The notes: generated by a model from the sequence alone, not told the origin. Positions 38,001 through 44,849 are shown, counted from the stretch's first letter. The stretch: DNA of 64,000 nt from Metallyticus violacea (GCA_030762175.1 CM060833.1:170266501-170330500); one strand, 5' to 3'. Program-made: numbers and translations.

Positions 38001-38649
38001 TGTTACTAATACCAATAGCAGTACTGCATTCCAAGAGCTTTCGGGAGCAGACACTTTAGATTTCATTCTTGGGGAAGTTGAAGGAGACACACAGTCACAG
38101 CATAGCCATCGGCGGCAACAGCAGCAGCAGCAGCGTCATCCACTGGAATTGCAGGGGGCTCCACCTGGTATTGATCTCAAAGAACTGGGACTAGATTTGG
38201 AGACTCTTGATCCTATGGATTTTGGGCAGTTAGACTGCAGTGAACTAGGTGTACCAGCAGTAAAAATGGAGCTGTTAGATCCAGTGTCTGAAATGGAGGT
38301 GGGAGGGTCGGGGGGTGAATCTGCAGGTGATAATGCAAATTCCAAGATGGGTGAGCAGCATGAACTCATGGAGATGGGGGAAATGCCCATGGACATGGAT
38401 GATGGTTGGCTGGATTCACTAATGCCCCCTGCTGATACCGCTTCTATTGGAGGTGATATCCAGCCCTATCAGAATTCGTTCCTGTTGCCACCTGCGGTAA
38501 ATCGAGTGGAGCTTGACTCATGTGACCCTCTGCTCTCAAACAGCCAAGATCCATTTGATCTCTTCAACATTGAAGAATCAGAATTCAAGATGGCAGGGGA
38601 CCTTAATACAGCTCTAGGATGGGGTGATAAAGTGGACTTTGCTACCTAG
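2838..38649 (+). CDS. Mrtf: Myocardin-related transcription factor (MRTF/MAL), multi-exon gene, 5' end not in view
   Basis: The coding exons are 2838-2903, 4316-4447, 4870-5037, 8616-9361, 12675-12951, 13297-13524, 18403-18706, 20009-20375, 25691-25953, 31465-31675 and 37717-38649. All exon phases agree, each intron is GT-AG, and the joined frame is open for about 1231 codons. Visible modules in order are RPEL1 (about residues 2-24), RPEL2 (40-66), RPEL3 (84-110), a basic region (306-330), a Q-rich box (350-371), SAP (464-492), a coiled coil (about 626-660), polyQ (731-762), a second polyQ (865-879), the PPPPQYEEA motif (about 905) and an acidic C-terminus. This order matches the MRTF/myocardin family. 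Family knowledge: RPEL repeats bind G-actin, and the protein shuttles to the nucleus to co-activate SRF. The first visible exon enters with one base of a codon upstream, so either coding exons lie to the left or translation starts at one of two tandem ATGs (2855, 2858). Confidence 0.93.
3980..4250 (-). repeat. tRNA-derived SINE, family B, copy 1
   Basis: Read on the - strand it starts with a tRNA-like head: A-box-like GATGTAATGGTAACC, an anticodon-loop-like CTTCTAA, and B box AGGTTCAAACC. This resembles tRNA-Arg(TCT). A body follows with GGCTTCCTTCGGAAGGGAAG and GAAAGAAGAGGCCTCTGAGC. The tail is GAGCATCCATAAATAAATC. Three more copies of the same body occur at 24381-24606, 44850-45114 and 48745-48946. 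Confidence 0.75.
4316..4447 (+). CDS. Mrtf: MRTF exon with the end of RPEL1 and RPEL2
   Basis: The acceptor ctccctcag precedes 4316 and the donor gtgagc follows 4447. The exon continues GIMP-S-LKTSPAFHEQR and then encodes RPEL2 with the intact core QQRPDRQELVRQHILE. The linker KLERAKKGDLLKAKI is rich in lysine and arginine. In the family, basic residues around the RPEL repeats form a nuclear import signal that competes with actin binding. The phase is 2-in, 1-out, consistent with both neighbours. Confidence 0.93.
4870..5037 (+). CDS. Mrtf: MRTF exon with RPEL3
   Basis: The acceptor attattgcag precedes 4870 and the donor gtgaga follows 5037. The product carries KKARLADSLNDQLSHRPG followed by PLELIKKNIL, a canonical third RPEL repeat with the RPGPLEL core. 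It then continues HTEEPIERAVK. Like the previous exon, it takes in two bases and gives out one, so the split between RPEL exons is regular. Confidence 0.93.
6100..6830 (-). mobile_element. pogo/Tigger-like transposase relic
   Basis: On the - strand several blocks line up in order with pogo/Tigger transposases. They include GNCAAGQKYDMDESRIYYWR (the N-terminal HTH segment), FRGQKGKFPELE, RKTSIAQRFPANYEEKMVKF, and LLQIGKVDQMPGYFEML around the first catalytic Asp. NGRKLLPFIILKEK follows. The reading frame is broken by stops and frameshifts, so it is a dead copy. It lies in the intron before the large MRTF exon. I did not find convincing terminal repeats. Confidence 0.75.
7280..7905 (-). mobile_element. 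Tc1/mariner-superfamily-like DDE transposase relic
   Basis: On the - strand, SSRMWTVNDENTEVIEARYL matches the HTH-linker region of insect DDE transposases often found with a DUF4817-type N-terminus. IFQKDGAPLHYSYTVHESLD follows, matching the usual FQQDGAP.H block with the second catalytic Asp, and then a damaged HSLDFSL third-Asp region. Stops and frameshifts interrupt it. It sits immediately beside the pogo relic, in the same orientation. Confidence 0.7.
8521..8584. repeat. CT-rich simple repeat
   Basis: An imperfect pyrimidine run, (CTTTT)n grading into (TTTCC)n, lies just upstream of the acceptor of the large MRTF exon. It lengthens the polypyrimidine context of that splice site. Confidence 0.8.
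8616..9361 (+). CDS. Mrtf: MRTF large exon: Ser/Thr/Pro linker, basic region, Q-rich box
   Basis: The acceptor cttttgcag precedes 8616 and the donor gtaagc begins at 9362. The 248 complete codons open with GVIPFKATCEGQ and pass through a long Ala/Ser/Pro/Thr-rich disordered linker. They reach a basic stretch (GKDKNRKKSKSK, then KARTIKFHEYKG) and a glutamine-rich box (SYELLLQQQQLFLQW). The KFHEYKGPP piece corresponds to the K.HQY.PP segment of vertebrate MRTF basic region B1. The SYELLLQQQQLFLQ piece corresponds to the Q box just after it. In the family this region contacts SRF. The proline-rich linker holds many SP/TP sites, as expected of a phosphoregulated MRTF. Confidence 0.92.
10011..10087 (+). 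pseudogene. tRNA-Ile(TAT)-like relic
   Basis: The sequence has A box TAGCTCAGTTGG, an anticodon-stem/loop arrangement with CCTATAA, and B box GGTTCGATCCC, in register with tRNA-Ile. The acceptor arms (AGGCTGT against CCACTTT) do not pair, and the T stem has mismatches. There is no intron, unlike most eukaryotic Ile-UAU genes. I read it as a tRNA-derived relic or SINE head, not a working tRNA. Confidence 0.6.
10234..10508 (+). repeat. tRNA-derived SINE, family A, near full length
   Basis: The head carries GGTGGCCGAGGTTGTTAAAG and box B GGGGTTCGAATCC, resembling a tRNA-Ser/Leu type. The body has TTTTTTACAGATTTTCCTCA and the tail GTAAAAATGGGCGTTAAATAC followed by A-rich sequence. An inverted copy lies at 49325-49560, a head-only copy at 37030-37120, and a tail-only copy at 57130-57185. 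Confidence 0.78.
10800..11130 (+). mobile_element. Possible mariner transposase C-terminal relic
   Basis: The + translation contains CESTQVFSSQKRLLNFGSHF, then PHISHHLISISF and RTRFGYDEITIAAV. These line up loosely with the H.PYSPDLAPSDFHLF and RF..DEEV.AAV segments of mariner transposases. The catalytic residues are not preserved. The match is short and could be coincidental. Confidence 0.35.
11877..12207. repeat. 330-bp (TTC)n/(TCC)n polypyrimidine microsatellite
   Basis: An almost uninterrupted polypyrimidine stretch starts with TTC repeats, passes to TCC-rich repeats in the middle and returns to TTC repeats. Open frames through it on both strands (poly-Ser, poly-Pro, poly-Arg) are artefacts of the repeat. 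It lies inside the MRTF intron 9362-12674. Confidence 0.97.
12675..12951 (+). CDS. Mrtf: MRTF exon between the Q box and SAP
   Basis: A strong polypyrimidine acceptor ends in ccag before 12675, and the donor gtaggt begins at 12952. The exon enters in phase 0 and leaves with one base. It encodes YPQIILPAAQKPL, like the YQAILPAPPK segment of vertebrate MRTF-A. A Ser/Thr/Gln/Pro-rich stretch with a PPPPP run follows, and it ends in LRIHAKLEDMK, which leads directly into SAP. That matches the L.DMKV start of the SAP domain in vertebrates. Confidence 0.91.
13297..13524 (+). CDS. Mrtf: MRTF exon with the SAP domain
   Basis: The acceptor gtacag precedes 13297 and the donor gttagt follows 13524. Joined to the previous exon it reads V-SDLKAELKKRNLPVSGSK followed by PQLIERLKPF. 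This is a complete SAP domain with the typical helix, the LPVSGSK turn and the second helix. SAP domains bind AT-rich DNA. In myocardin-family proteins this domain affects promoter choice. The remainder (SESLTTQQDAG onward) is Ser/Thr/Ala-rich and disordered. Confidence 0.95.
13880..14500 (-). mobile_element. hAT-family transposase relic (C-terminal part)
   Basis: On the - strand an ORF (14483-14223) reads PLPSQHVVTLGKHGFRVLFK and then YFKEMITVIEVLPESD. This resembles the P.QPVVTRWGTWL.A..YY region of hAT transposases. Downstream, in broken frames, comes AAERRLFAFKMILTDKRQRL, matching the ERSFS.YK.ILTD.R..LT dimerisation motif. The frame is disrupted, so the copy is dead. Confidence 0.65.
15365..15432 (+). 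repeat. Fragment of a PLE terminal repeat
   Basis: The piece around GAAGCTGTTTACAGTGA, continuing through TATATAATGTGGGTAAATT, matches the left terminus of the Penelope-like element at 26528-26592 with a few substitutions. Nothing of the element body is seen nearby. Confidence 0.55.
16452..17575 (-). mobile_element. mariner transposon relic
   Basis: Blocks on the - strand follow mariner transposase order. EEAFSLYSTGKRMRRKNIED and TQIAARFDLSKN (17472-17260) form the HTH part. HLNMNKVSARWVPRLL is the diagnostic linker near 17225. HLLHDNMPVHTAIVAKEAVK carries the second Asp near 16810, and YKPDLAPSD the third near 16730. FQEENLSVTKHD begins the C-terminus. Several frameshifts and stops break it. 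The low-coordinate end carries GTCCATTAAGTTTCAAGCC, probably the terminal inverted repeat. I did not find its partner. Confidence 0.88.
18403..18706 (+). CDS. Mrtf: MRTF exon: acidic Ser/Pro region and start of the leucine zipper
   Basis: The acceptor ttgatgcag precedes 18403. The intron begins with gtaagt at 18707, so the exon ends CTCAA in phase 2. It encodes GLAMETPVSPTTQLEDD, several SP sites, an acidic patch (DSATDVDMDTTDT) and an asparagine run. It ends with SEDIIRDQQRKIEELQRELLK, the first heptads of the dimerising coiled coil. The corresponding human segment has the same pattern (KDKQIEAL.RML.QKQQLVE). Confidence 0.91.
19020..19330 (-). mobile_element. Non-LTR retrotransposon (LINE) linker fragment
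   Basis: The - strand ORF reads LQEDFIDYKKKRAITRKLAR, then QMQRGSWELFVKRLEYDAKG. This resembles the Y..KR...K..R.AKR.SWE.FV..LE segment between endonuclease and reverse transcriptase of insect LINEs. The copy is short and frameshifted upstream. Confidence 0.55.
20009..20375 (+). CDS. Mrtf: MRTF exon: rest of the coiled coil and a 32-Gln tract
   Basis: The acceptor ttttgcag precedes 20009 and the donor gtaagt follows CAT at 20373-20375. The first base completes the lysine codon split by the intron. The exon encodes SQLQLQQIRNSKELHKTK, a Q/K-rich helix, a run of seven prolines, and another long Q/L/K helix. It ends in 32 consecutive glutamines (20277-20372), coded as 8 CAG, then 23 CAA, then 1 CAG. 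Reading the acceptor in another phase gives an early stop, so this frame is well fixed. Confidence 0.9.
20277..20372 (+). repeat. In-frame CAG/CAA tract coding 32 Gln
   Basis: Eight CAG codons are followed by 23 CAA codons and one CAG. It is part of the MRTF coding sequence. The homogeneous CAA block points to recent trinucleotide expansion. Confidence 0.95.
20620..20985 (-). mobile_element. Penelope-like element, 5' fragment
   Basis: Read on the - strand, a terminal-repeat end (TTGTACTTATGAAGATGTTG near 20970) is followed by an ORF with LNRVETMLKGKDSKPSEKN. It continues to SNPVLSRLYALPKIIK, the P.LYGLPK.HK entry of PLE reverse transcriptases. The copy stops after about 350 bp. The same region recurs at 23640-23900. 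Confidence 0.7.
21700..21870 (+). repeat. PLE terminal-repeat fragment with hammerhead-like motif
   Basis: It has CACCAGAGGTC near the left side, then GTCCCCAGCTGAAGATTGAG and GAAACATGTTCTGATG. Similar order occurs at 50640-50850. It is the copy with the best-kept hammerhead core (CTGAAGA and GAAA both intact). Confidence 0.55.
22983..23022. repeat. (GTCT)10 microsatellite
   Basis: Perfect tetranucleotide repeat inside the PLE relic. Confidence 0.97.
24381..24606 (-). repeat. SINE family B, copy 2, inside the PLE
   Basis: It shares the body and head of the copy at 3980-4250, including CTCAGAAGCCTCTTCTTTC and GAAGGAAGCCATACTTAGG. An extra segment of about 25 bp follows GAGGTTCTTT. It lies inside the PLE relic, so it probably inserted later. 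Confidence 0.75.
24797..24966 (-). repeat. PLE terminal repeat (pLTR) with inverted flanks
   Basis: Both edges carry the same sequence in inverted orientation: GACAATGGAGTGGTAATAT near 24812 and ATATTACCACTCCATTGTC near 24928. About 37 bp match at each side. Between them lie a decayed hammerhead-like stretch and TATGTAAGTAAATGGAGTTA (- strand), which recurs in the other terminal repeats. Confidence 0.75.
25691..25953 (+). CDS. Mrtf: MRTF exon: Q/N-rich segment
   Basis: The acceptor ttgtttcag precedes 25691. The proposed donor is gtttgg at 25954, weaker than the others. The exon encodes AVNAKASLAAFLQSQSQQQQ, then Q-, N- and S-rich runs, then KRNSTKIVLGQQQAAIVLNQ and HKQKTALLNGHQ-R. It stays in frame with both neighbours (0-in, 2-out), and the split arginine codon is completed by the next exon. 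Using the donor further right would reach a stop at about 25985, which supports the weak donor. Confidence 0.83.
26520..28335 (+). mobile_element. Penelope-like element nested in the Tigger
   Basis: On the + strand, LCKLVDKIKYTLITTDDLIS is the RT front. SLSPILAEIYMGYSESHITK (about 27270-27335) follows. RYIDDIF (27369-27389) is motif C with the catalytic YIDD intact. RLVNIPLSTIEYNREYEHIM follows, then a GIY-YIG start, KSGIYAIECELKCIGK (about 27935-27985). The termini are inverted copies of ATATAATGTGGGTAAATT. Near-identical flanks (about 26505-26527 and 28315-28339, around ATTTACTT) look like a target-site duplication. Stops and frameshifts make it inactive. It belongs to a different subfamily from the copy at 22110-24966. 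Confidence 0.82.
26906..27120. mobile_element. Foldback/MITE-like element inside the PLE
   Basis: Two arms of about 72 bp, 26906-26978 and 27049-27120, are inverted copies at roughly 90% identity. Both begin GACTTATAACT and both contain GGAGCTAAGGAGTCCAAAC. The spacer is 70 bp. It interrupts the RT reading of the surrounding PLE. It has no coding capacity, and I could not fix a target-site duplication. Confidence 0.75.
29633..29762. repeat. (TCC)n/(TTC)n microsatellite
   Basis: An interrupted TCC repeat of about 80 bp passes into CTT-rich sequence. Open frames across it are artefacts. Confidence 0.95.
29860..30421 (+). mobile_element. LINE 3' end, CR1/Daphne-like
   Basis: The + strand ORF 30006-30272 reads FTRNRHKLSITSHNTSLFSK, then SIRHSRIILYNKLPNNIK. 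This is the common C-terminal signature of CR1-type LINEs (hNTrl...K, then YN.LP..IK....F). The piece ends in repeated AATCA units at about 30395-30421, a typical simple-repeat tail for such elements. The upstream part is truncated. Confidence 0.7.
31465..31675 (+). CDS. Mrtf: MRTF exon: second polyQ and the PPPPQYEEA motif
   Basis: The acceptor atgtttcag precedes 31465 and the donor gttagt follows 31675. The exon encodes (R)TSSLPDFFGSFVT, 15 glutamines (31505-31549), PVTSADDTKESDSRGFDSQQ, and KPPPPQYEEATKLLKVKQ. The last piece matches the KKEPPGYEEAMSQQ segment of vertebrate MRTFs, a strong anchor for the C-terminal half. A second donor (gtgaag) lies nine bases earlier at 31667. Its use would drop only Val-Lys-Gln and keep the frame. 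Confidence 0.91.
31505..31549 (+). repeat. In-frame CAG/CAA tract coding 15 Gln
   Basis: CAG codons followed by CAA codons inside the MRTF exon that ends at 31675. Confidence 0.95.
32180..32800 (+). mobile_element. Penelope-like RT fragment
   Basis: The + translation contains KISPNKASLPKTHKQGKHET, the LPK.HK entry of PLE RT. TSFDVIAFSPPFQYL is the SFDV.ALFPSIP block, and FSGKFSKXKSDLAMGNLLSP (with X a stop) is the AMG.PLSP block. The fragment ends before motif C. It may belong to the PLE family of 33400-33975. Confidence 0.62.
33400..33975 (-). mobile_element. Penelope-like element 3' end, second family
   Basis: The - strand ORF (33984-33547) reads LQEHQRHLCLNQPERSAVAE, then HAIKECHGICF. 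Further on it has LARREALEIQQHPINFNRDG. This is the conserved region after the GIY-YIG domain in arthropod PLEs. The 3' noncoding end carries CACTGAAGATGCCAACCGG and, further on, CATGGACCACGGC and ACCGGCCGTGAAAGCC. The GIY-YIG core itself is missing upstream. Confidence 0.75.
35490..35560 (-). repeat. tRNA-like fragment (SINE head?)
   Basis: On the - strand, GTGGCCAAGCTGTTTAGGC followed by CTCCTGGTTCAAATCTC resembles A and B boxes of a tRNA-Ser/Leu-like head. No body of SINE family A or B follows clearly. Confidence 0.4.
36060..36640 (+). mobile_element. Tc1/mariner-superfamily-like DDE transposase relic
   Basis: Blocks in order on the + strand are ADEALF (first catalytic Asp region) and YKNSHATHQREYQI, then FFQGKLKDATYAAFLLKILF. 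SARSPNLNSLDFFLWEDLKE follows; it is the PRSPDLTPLDFFLWG.LK block with the third acidic site replaced. Fragments of the C-terminal helix follow. Stops and frameshifts break the frame. It belongs to the same general family as the relics at 7280, 46690 and 53000. Confidence 0.75.
37030..37120 (-). repeat. SINE family A, head-only copy
   Basis: On the - strand, CATGGATGGCCGAGGTCATT leads to AGGCGCAGACTCATGAGTGG. This is the same head as in 49325-49560. The copy breaks off at the B box. Confidence 0.6.
37717..38649 (+). CDS. Mrtf: MRTF terminal exon: C-terminal activation region and stop
   Basis: The acceptor aatttatag precedes 37717, and the frame is open to TAG at 38647-38649. It begins EPSGSSSATKNSSSSLYPKY, then SQIVDDVLEILIKNGELPPS, which matches the MDDLFDILI.SGEI segment of vertebrate MRTFs. 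A polyproline run and a long acidic, Leu/Asp/Met-rich region follow (TLDFILGEVEGD; MDMDDGWLDSLMPP; DPFDLFNIEESEF). The protein ends GWGDKVDFAT. Acidic C-termini of this type are the transcriptional activation domain in the family. Confidence 0.94.
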   Translation, partial: EPSGSSSATKNSSSSLYPKYVKSQIVDDVLEILIKNGELPPSAAQDPATPTTPGRSMPQGLVFAENASPPVPPPPPPPPLPHSTFAVTLPTSIPVVTNTNSSTAFQELSGADTLDFILGEVEGDTQSQHSHRRQQQQQQRHPLELQGAPPGIDLKELGLDLETLDPMDFGQLDCSELGVPAVKMELLDPVSEMEVGGSGGESAGDNANSKMGEQHELMEMGEMPMDMDDGWLDSLMPPADTASIGGDIQPYQNSFLLPPAVNRVELDSCDPLLSNSQDPFDLFNIEESEFKMAGDLNTALGWGDKVDFAT

Positions 38650-40920
38650 CATAGACTTTGATCTTGGTAGGGACCAGTTAATATACATTCTCTAATATTC
38701 CTATTTTGTCATTTCCAGAAATGCAGCATCATTTATATGCTGTTAATAGATAATTGTCAGAGAAAACTGTGCAATCTGACAGAACTTTATAAGTGCCTTA
38801 TTTATAGACTTAAATATCCATCATGGATATAATAAATTTAAATATGCCATAAAGACCAAAAATATGCAAATGAAGGGTTAAAAATATGTGCAAAGTGAAG
38901 AATCATTTGTTTGCTGAGTGTTACCATTATAATAATTATTTTTTCTCTCATTCTGCGGGTTGTATACCCAAAAGATAAATTCTCAAAAAATGTTAAATGA
39001 AAAAAGCATCCCAAAATTGTTTACATAAAAATCTATAGAATGTGTGCAAATTTTTCGTACCGAGATATAAGTTTACTGTTTTTCACCATTTATTTGTACT
39101 TAAAAGGAAAGGTTTTGCTTCTCTATATTTGACAAATTGCAATTGGTAAACATGCTATGGTTTCATAGAATTAGTGGCTTCTACATGAAATGCATATTTT
39201 GGTACTTAACATGTGCAGCACATATGTTCGAACTGAAAAACTGAGAATTTACAATTATTAATAATGAAGAGGTAGATGAACTAGTGACCTTTTGTAAATT
39301 GGTAAATTTGTGAATTTCTCTAGAAGAAATGAATGTTAAGTAAATGTTGTATACATATATATGTATATATAATAATTATTACTTTTTAAATTGGAATTAA
39401 GAAATTTGATACTTCATAATGCAACAGACACTTATTTCTTTAAAAACTTAAGGCAAAAGTTCATTGCTTTGAGTAAGGCTTTCTCTAGCAGAATATTTTT
39501 AAATTTGAACTAGCCTTAGTGTGAAGCTCGGATAGTATATATTAACCCCCCTCTCTCTCTGCCTCTCTTCTCAGTTTCTCTTTCCCTCTGTTCTTTTTCC
39601 CTCTCCATGCACTAAGGTAGGGACAGGGAGGGAGAGAAATTAAAGAGTTAAGAGTTTGCATATGTGCATGCATCCATTCATGCATGGTGTTTGTGTACAA
39701 ATTCTATAAAATGCTCAATGACATGATTTAAAAACAACGAATAAGACATGTAGGTGCTGTATAAATCTTGTTAATAGAATGTTCGTAGAGTACGTGTAAA
39801 CCAAAGTGGCATGTGTGATAAAAGTGTAAAACGTCTATACCCAAAAGGTATACAAAAAAAAAGTTTTGAAAGCATTTAAAACATATGGATTTAAACAGGG
39901 GGAGAGGGTGGAAAGCAAAGTACTGGTGATTGAAGTGAACTATCATTTTCACCACATATCAGTACTAATCAAAGTGAACTACTATTTTCACCACATACCA
40001 GTACTGTGGTTTATAAGGTGCTTAATTCTGTGTTACATGTAATGGCTCATTTAGCATTGTTAACAGAATTAAAACAATTAATACCTGGGTTTTTCTTTTT
40101 ACGTGAAAGAGCATGTCAGTGCAATATTTTTTTTAATATGTTTTTGCTAATTTTTCATGTTAGTGACATTCCATGCAAATAATGGCCTTCTATAGAACAG
40201 CCTACTTTTTGTTTTATTGTTGTTGGACAACATGATGATTATTACTAGTCACTATAAGACAACACTTTGTTACCTTGCAATTGCCAGGGCTCTGTTTCAC
40301 TCATTAAACCTATTCACACGTTATTTCTTTTTAAAAATAATAAATGGGCATTAAGAATATAAACTTAATCTTCAACAATACATTCCTTCATTACTAAACA
40401 AATTACCAGTGATAGCAAGGCTAGGGACTAAAAACAAAATTTTGTTTTGTTTTCAAGATTCGCTTTTGTTAAATGTGCAGAATTGTGCCAGTTTTTATAA
40501 GTGCATTATTTTAATGTTACAAATTTGATGAGATATATGTAATAATCATTGATATTTTGAAAAAATGGAGAATGGGAGATAATAGTTATATAAACAAATT
40601 GTGGTTAAGAGAAATAAAATAAAGTGCTTCTTGTATAAATTGGCAAAAACATTTATGGCTTTTAAGATATTAAGTTGTGTACCATGAGTTTTATTTATTC
40701 TGTATGACTCAGTAGGTAACCATAAAAGGAACAATTAAACTCTTGTGCAGTTAAAACCTGCAGGCATGGTCATTTGTAGGACATTGATAAATGGTGATTT
40801 CATATTCTGCAATGTGATATACTGAATTTTCACATACTGATTTTGGCATACTAAAATTTAATAAATTGCAGCATATTAGACATACAATGTTGAATAAAAC
40901 TTTTGTCTTTTAACATATTA
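38650..40920 (+). other. Probable MRTF 3' untranslated region
   Basis: AT-rich sequence without credible coding potential follows the stop codon directly. AATAAA hexamers occur at 38831-38836 and 40893-40898, among others. The 3' end cannot be fixed without transcripts. A CT-rich stretch lies near 39545-39605 and a short TA repeat near 39350-39370. Confidence 0.5.
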
Positions 40921-42869
40921 TTTGATACCTAAAGTATTATAGAGGAATTTTTTGTGTGTGGTTCCCCTCCCACAAGCTCCTAATTAGTCCTAGAATAGCC
41001 ACACAAACCTTGTATTCTTCACATTACTGAGTAATGCTTTGAAGTTTTTTTCTAAACCTTTCTCATTTTTTTTATGTCTACTTCAAATTCTTCTTCTGAC
41101 ATCTAATTGAAATGCCATTTGTTAAAATAAATGGTGCCATACCTGTATCATCCTAAGTTCTTTTTTGATGGCTACATTATGCCACTTGGAGAAATATTGA
41201 GATGGCACAGCTTTTCTTCCTCTGTGAGGTAAGGTATCATTCACTGGGATAAAACCAAGTCTCAATTATTGATGAATTCCATTTTTAAATCATCTGTCAT
41301 CTGAGTCATCATAGTGTAACTGCAGACTTCTTGATTCAACAACTTGATATATACTCTATCCAAGGTTAGAAGAAAAAACGAATGAAAGAGAGAGAGGGAA
41401 AAAAATAGCTCCTAACAGATCTAGAAAATATTTTGTGGATATTAATTACAGCCATCTCAAAGTCTTTTATAGTCATTACTGGGTGCAGTTAAATGTTTTA
41501 TGCTGACAGTATCTCTAATTCTCCCTAAGTATCCATATAATCTTTTGATGATAATAGACAATATATAAAAGCAAATGCAGGCTTGATAAATCCTATAAAT
41601 ATCCGTGTCTTGACAAGATGCTTTTAAATGTGAATATAGTATGTCACCTTGAAGACTGACTTTATCGTATGCTTGTCTTGGACAGTGCCCCAGTCTGCAG
41701 ACACTGGAGGGCATCTTCTGCTGATGTTACAGTTTTCATTGTCACCCCTACATACATTCTCCCTGATTGATCCTCTGGATCTCGATGCCACCTTTTCCCT
41801 GCAGAACAGCAAGTTGTCAAGTCTGTAACAGGAGCAAATCAGACAATGATCAATTACACATAAATTCTATTCATAAACCGCACATTGTACTGTGTCAATC
41901 AAGGAACATTATCATGGTGGAATATACAAATAATTTGTTTTTATTTGGTTCTTATAATTTTTGGTATAGAAAAAACCTTCTCCCTCTCTTAGCTTTGAAT
42001 TGATTAAGGATTTGTGTTAAATAATTTACACTGTCTAGGTTTCTTGAATCCACTTTATGAGGAAAACTGGGGAGGTACTATAGAGAGGTGGCATCCTTCA
42101 ATCTCAAAAGCTGGTTGATAGGCAACCATTGAGATGCCAATATGGTGTTCACATGTGCCCCTTCAATAATGCCCTCTGTCAGTAATGTCACAAGATGGAG
42201 ATGGAGGATGCAGCAGTCACTGCTGCAGGTCAAGACCTGATATCCGGTTGTTTTGCTATAGAGGGTGTTTCTTGAAAGTGTTCTTGTCGCTGTCTATTCA
42301 TTATTCATGTCAGTGCTTTTGCTGTGTAGAAGTAGTAAAACAGCTTGCTCTACCTTTACTAGGAGCTCTTAAAATCGTAATTGAGGCAGCTACCCTCTTC
42401 ATATTTGTGACACATAATCTGCATTAGAAATGAGTGATGATTATTCACCTTCACAGGGATGTTCTCCTCTCACAGCTCTTCCATTGCATTCCAGTATATG
42501 TACAACCGATCAGTCCCTCCTTTATTTTTATTTATCCTATGTTTTAAAATCCAAATGAAAATATGGATACTGCCTCAAGATGTTTCAGTAAGCTCCACTT
42601 CCATTGTGTTAGTAAATAAATAAAATATTATGTTAAAAGATAAATCTGTAAAAGGCAATGTGCAAAACACTAGCATCAATAATCAGTGTGGCAAAAGTTG
42701 GCATGGTAAAGGCTCAAATGCCAAATATTTGTAGGTATACAGGTGTCAAATGACATGTTACCATCGTAATAGCCTGAAATAGAGTAACAATATATTATGC
42801 TTGCTTTTTATTTTATTGCATATAAATAAAATAAATTTTGGAACTTCTTTTATTTATCAACATAAACTT
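40921..42869. other. Intergenic sequence, nothing recognised
   Basis: AT-rich, with short ORFs that resemble no family I know. The segment 41640-42430 is somewhat less AT-rich but every frame is interrupted. Confidence 0.4.
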
Positions 42870-43420
42870 TACATTTTGATCACTGATGCTGCAGTGTACC
42901 AATTCCTTCATTGTAAAAAGTTTGTCAAGATCTGCAAAATATATTCTGCTATTGCAGTTATTCTTCATCTGACATAACGGCTTTGTTCACTGAGCAGATC
43001 TGAAGGAGCATGTGGGAACAAATCTAAATTTGTGAATTTTGGCAGGTTTGAAGTGGTATTTATTCTTAGTCATCCCAGTTCTGATAAATTTTTTCGTGGA
43101 CCATCTGAAATAGTTTGGTGTAATATTCTCTGTTGTCTGACCCTTTGGAAGAAGTCAATCATAATAATACCGTTGAAATTCCAAAGCACTGGTGGCATAA
43201 TTTTGTCAGCAGATGGCCTTCTTTTTTTTTGAGGGAACGAGTGTGCATATTTCATTTTTTAACTCTCTTTCTGTTCTGGAACAAGTTGTAGATTAAGATA
43301 TCATTGGTTGTGATAAACTGGCTTAGAAAATTGGCAGGATTCTCTCAGAATGCTCCAAACAATACTTTGATGTTCAGCAACAAGTGTGCTTTTGTCCCAG
43401 AGTCAACATGAATATATTTA
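42870..43420 (-). mobile_element. Second mariner transposon relic
   Basis: The - strand ORF 43255-43070 reads RRPSADKIMPPVLWNFNGII and then MIDFFQRVRQQ. It corresponds to the SAGKVM.SVFWDS.GII.ID.L segment around the first catalytic region of mariner. Further along, YFADLDKLFTMKELVHC matches the YF..LDK.FY..GI..L..RW.KC segment of the C-terminus. The middle part with the second Asp is lost or scrambled. It is a different lineage from the copy at 16452. Confidence 0.68.
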
Positions 43421-44849
43421 TGATGTGATTGATTCTTTTGTGATGTCATAAAAATATTCTATTAAGATGCCTATAACTGATCTCACTGATTTTTCATTCC
43501 CTAATCTTGTAACCTTATTTTGCATATTATCATTTGTTCAATGCAAAGGGTTTTTTTAAGCTTTTTTAAACATGTTTGAACAGTGCTGATCATTATTTTA
43601 TTCAGAATTGTAGGAACAGATTCTCCTAAAGTGGAGACTGTATTTTTTTTTATTTCAGTTGGAGTAATTTTTTTCACAAAATATTTAATGATTGCTGAAG
43701 TTCAAATTTATCCATTTTAAAAAATAACCTCCACAATTTGTAAAAAATTCACTGCATGTAATTTTATGAGGATTATTTAAATATAACAAATATTCATTCA
43801 TTGTTACAAAGGATAGTGGATAATTGAGTTAAATGGATCACGGTTTATTGCATTCTTGATCAAATGATTACAAATGAATAACTTGAATCAGAAATAGCTG
43901 TTGCTTCCTAAATTATTAATTGAAATTTTCATGGACTTTATTCTTAAAGATTTGGTGCTTAAGCAGTTTTTAGTGCATAATGTTATAAATTGAGGATTTA
44001 TCATGCCTGCAGGAGCTTTGAATGCTATTTAAACATGGGAATTTTTGTGCATAAATATTTATTAAGCAAGAAACATAATAACAAAATAGGTAGTAGAGAA
44101 ATTGTCACAGAAATTAGTAAACTTTTTAACTGGCTCCCATAAAACTCCCCACCATGTATTTCACCACCCCCCTCCCATATCTGCATTTAGAGCACATTGC
44201 TATATTTTTATTTTTCTATTGGCACAATTTCTTCGGCACAAATATATATATATTTTTTTTTTAAATAGAAAATTTGACCATAAGAGCATCTGTGATTTGC
44301 AAGGACTATCCATTAATTGCATTGACTGAAGTTTCTAGAACTCATCTCTCTGTCCAACTGACCCACTCATGCTTTCTGTCTTCTTGTTGTCTCTTTAAGT
44401 TAAAATAACATACTTTTTTCTTTCTTTTTTGGTCATTCCATTGCTTCTGAGGTTATATGAAGCATGCCTCTCAAAACTCAAGGAAAGGTGGTAGATTGTT
44501 AATGCAAACAACAATGGATTTTCTTAATTTGAACCTGTGAAAAGGTAGATTAGAAATTTATAATCAGGTTTGAAATATGCATTGGAGATTTATCATAACT
44601 TGTGTTCTGGTTCTATATTGTCTTGCTTGTGCTATTTTAAACATGGTGTTATTGTTATATCAGCCACATAAGCTTTGTGCTAATGTAATAAAAATTGATT
44701 GCTTGTGTATTTTGCCAGTATCTTTTGTTTTTATTAATTTTAAATTTCTGGAGTTTTGTCAAAGGGCTACATATGCAGGAAATTGTAATGGATGCTGTAT
44801 TCTATAATGTGTTGTGTGATTATAATCAGTTATATTACTAACTTAATGT

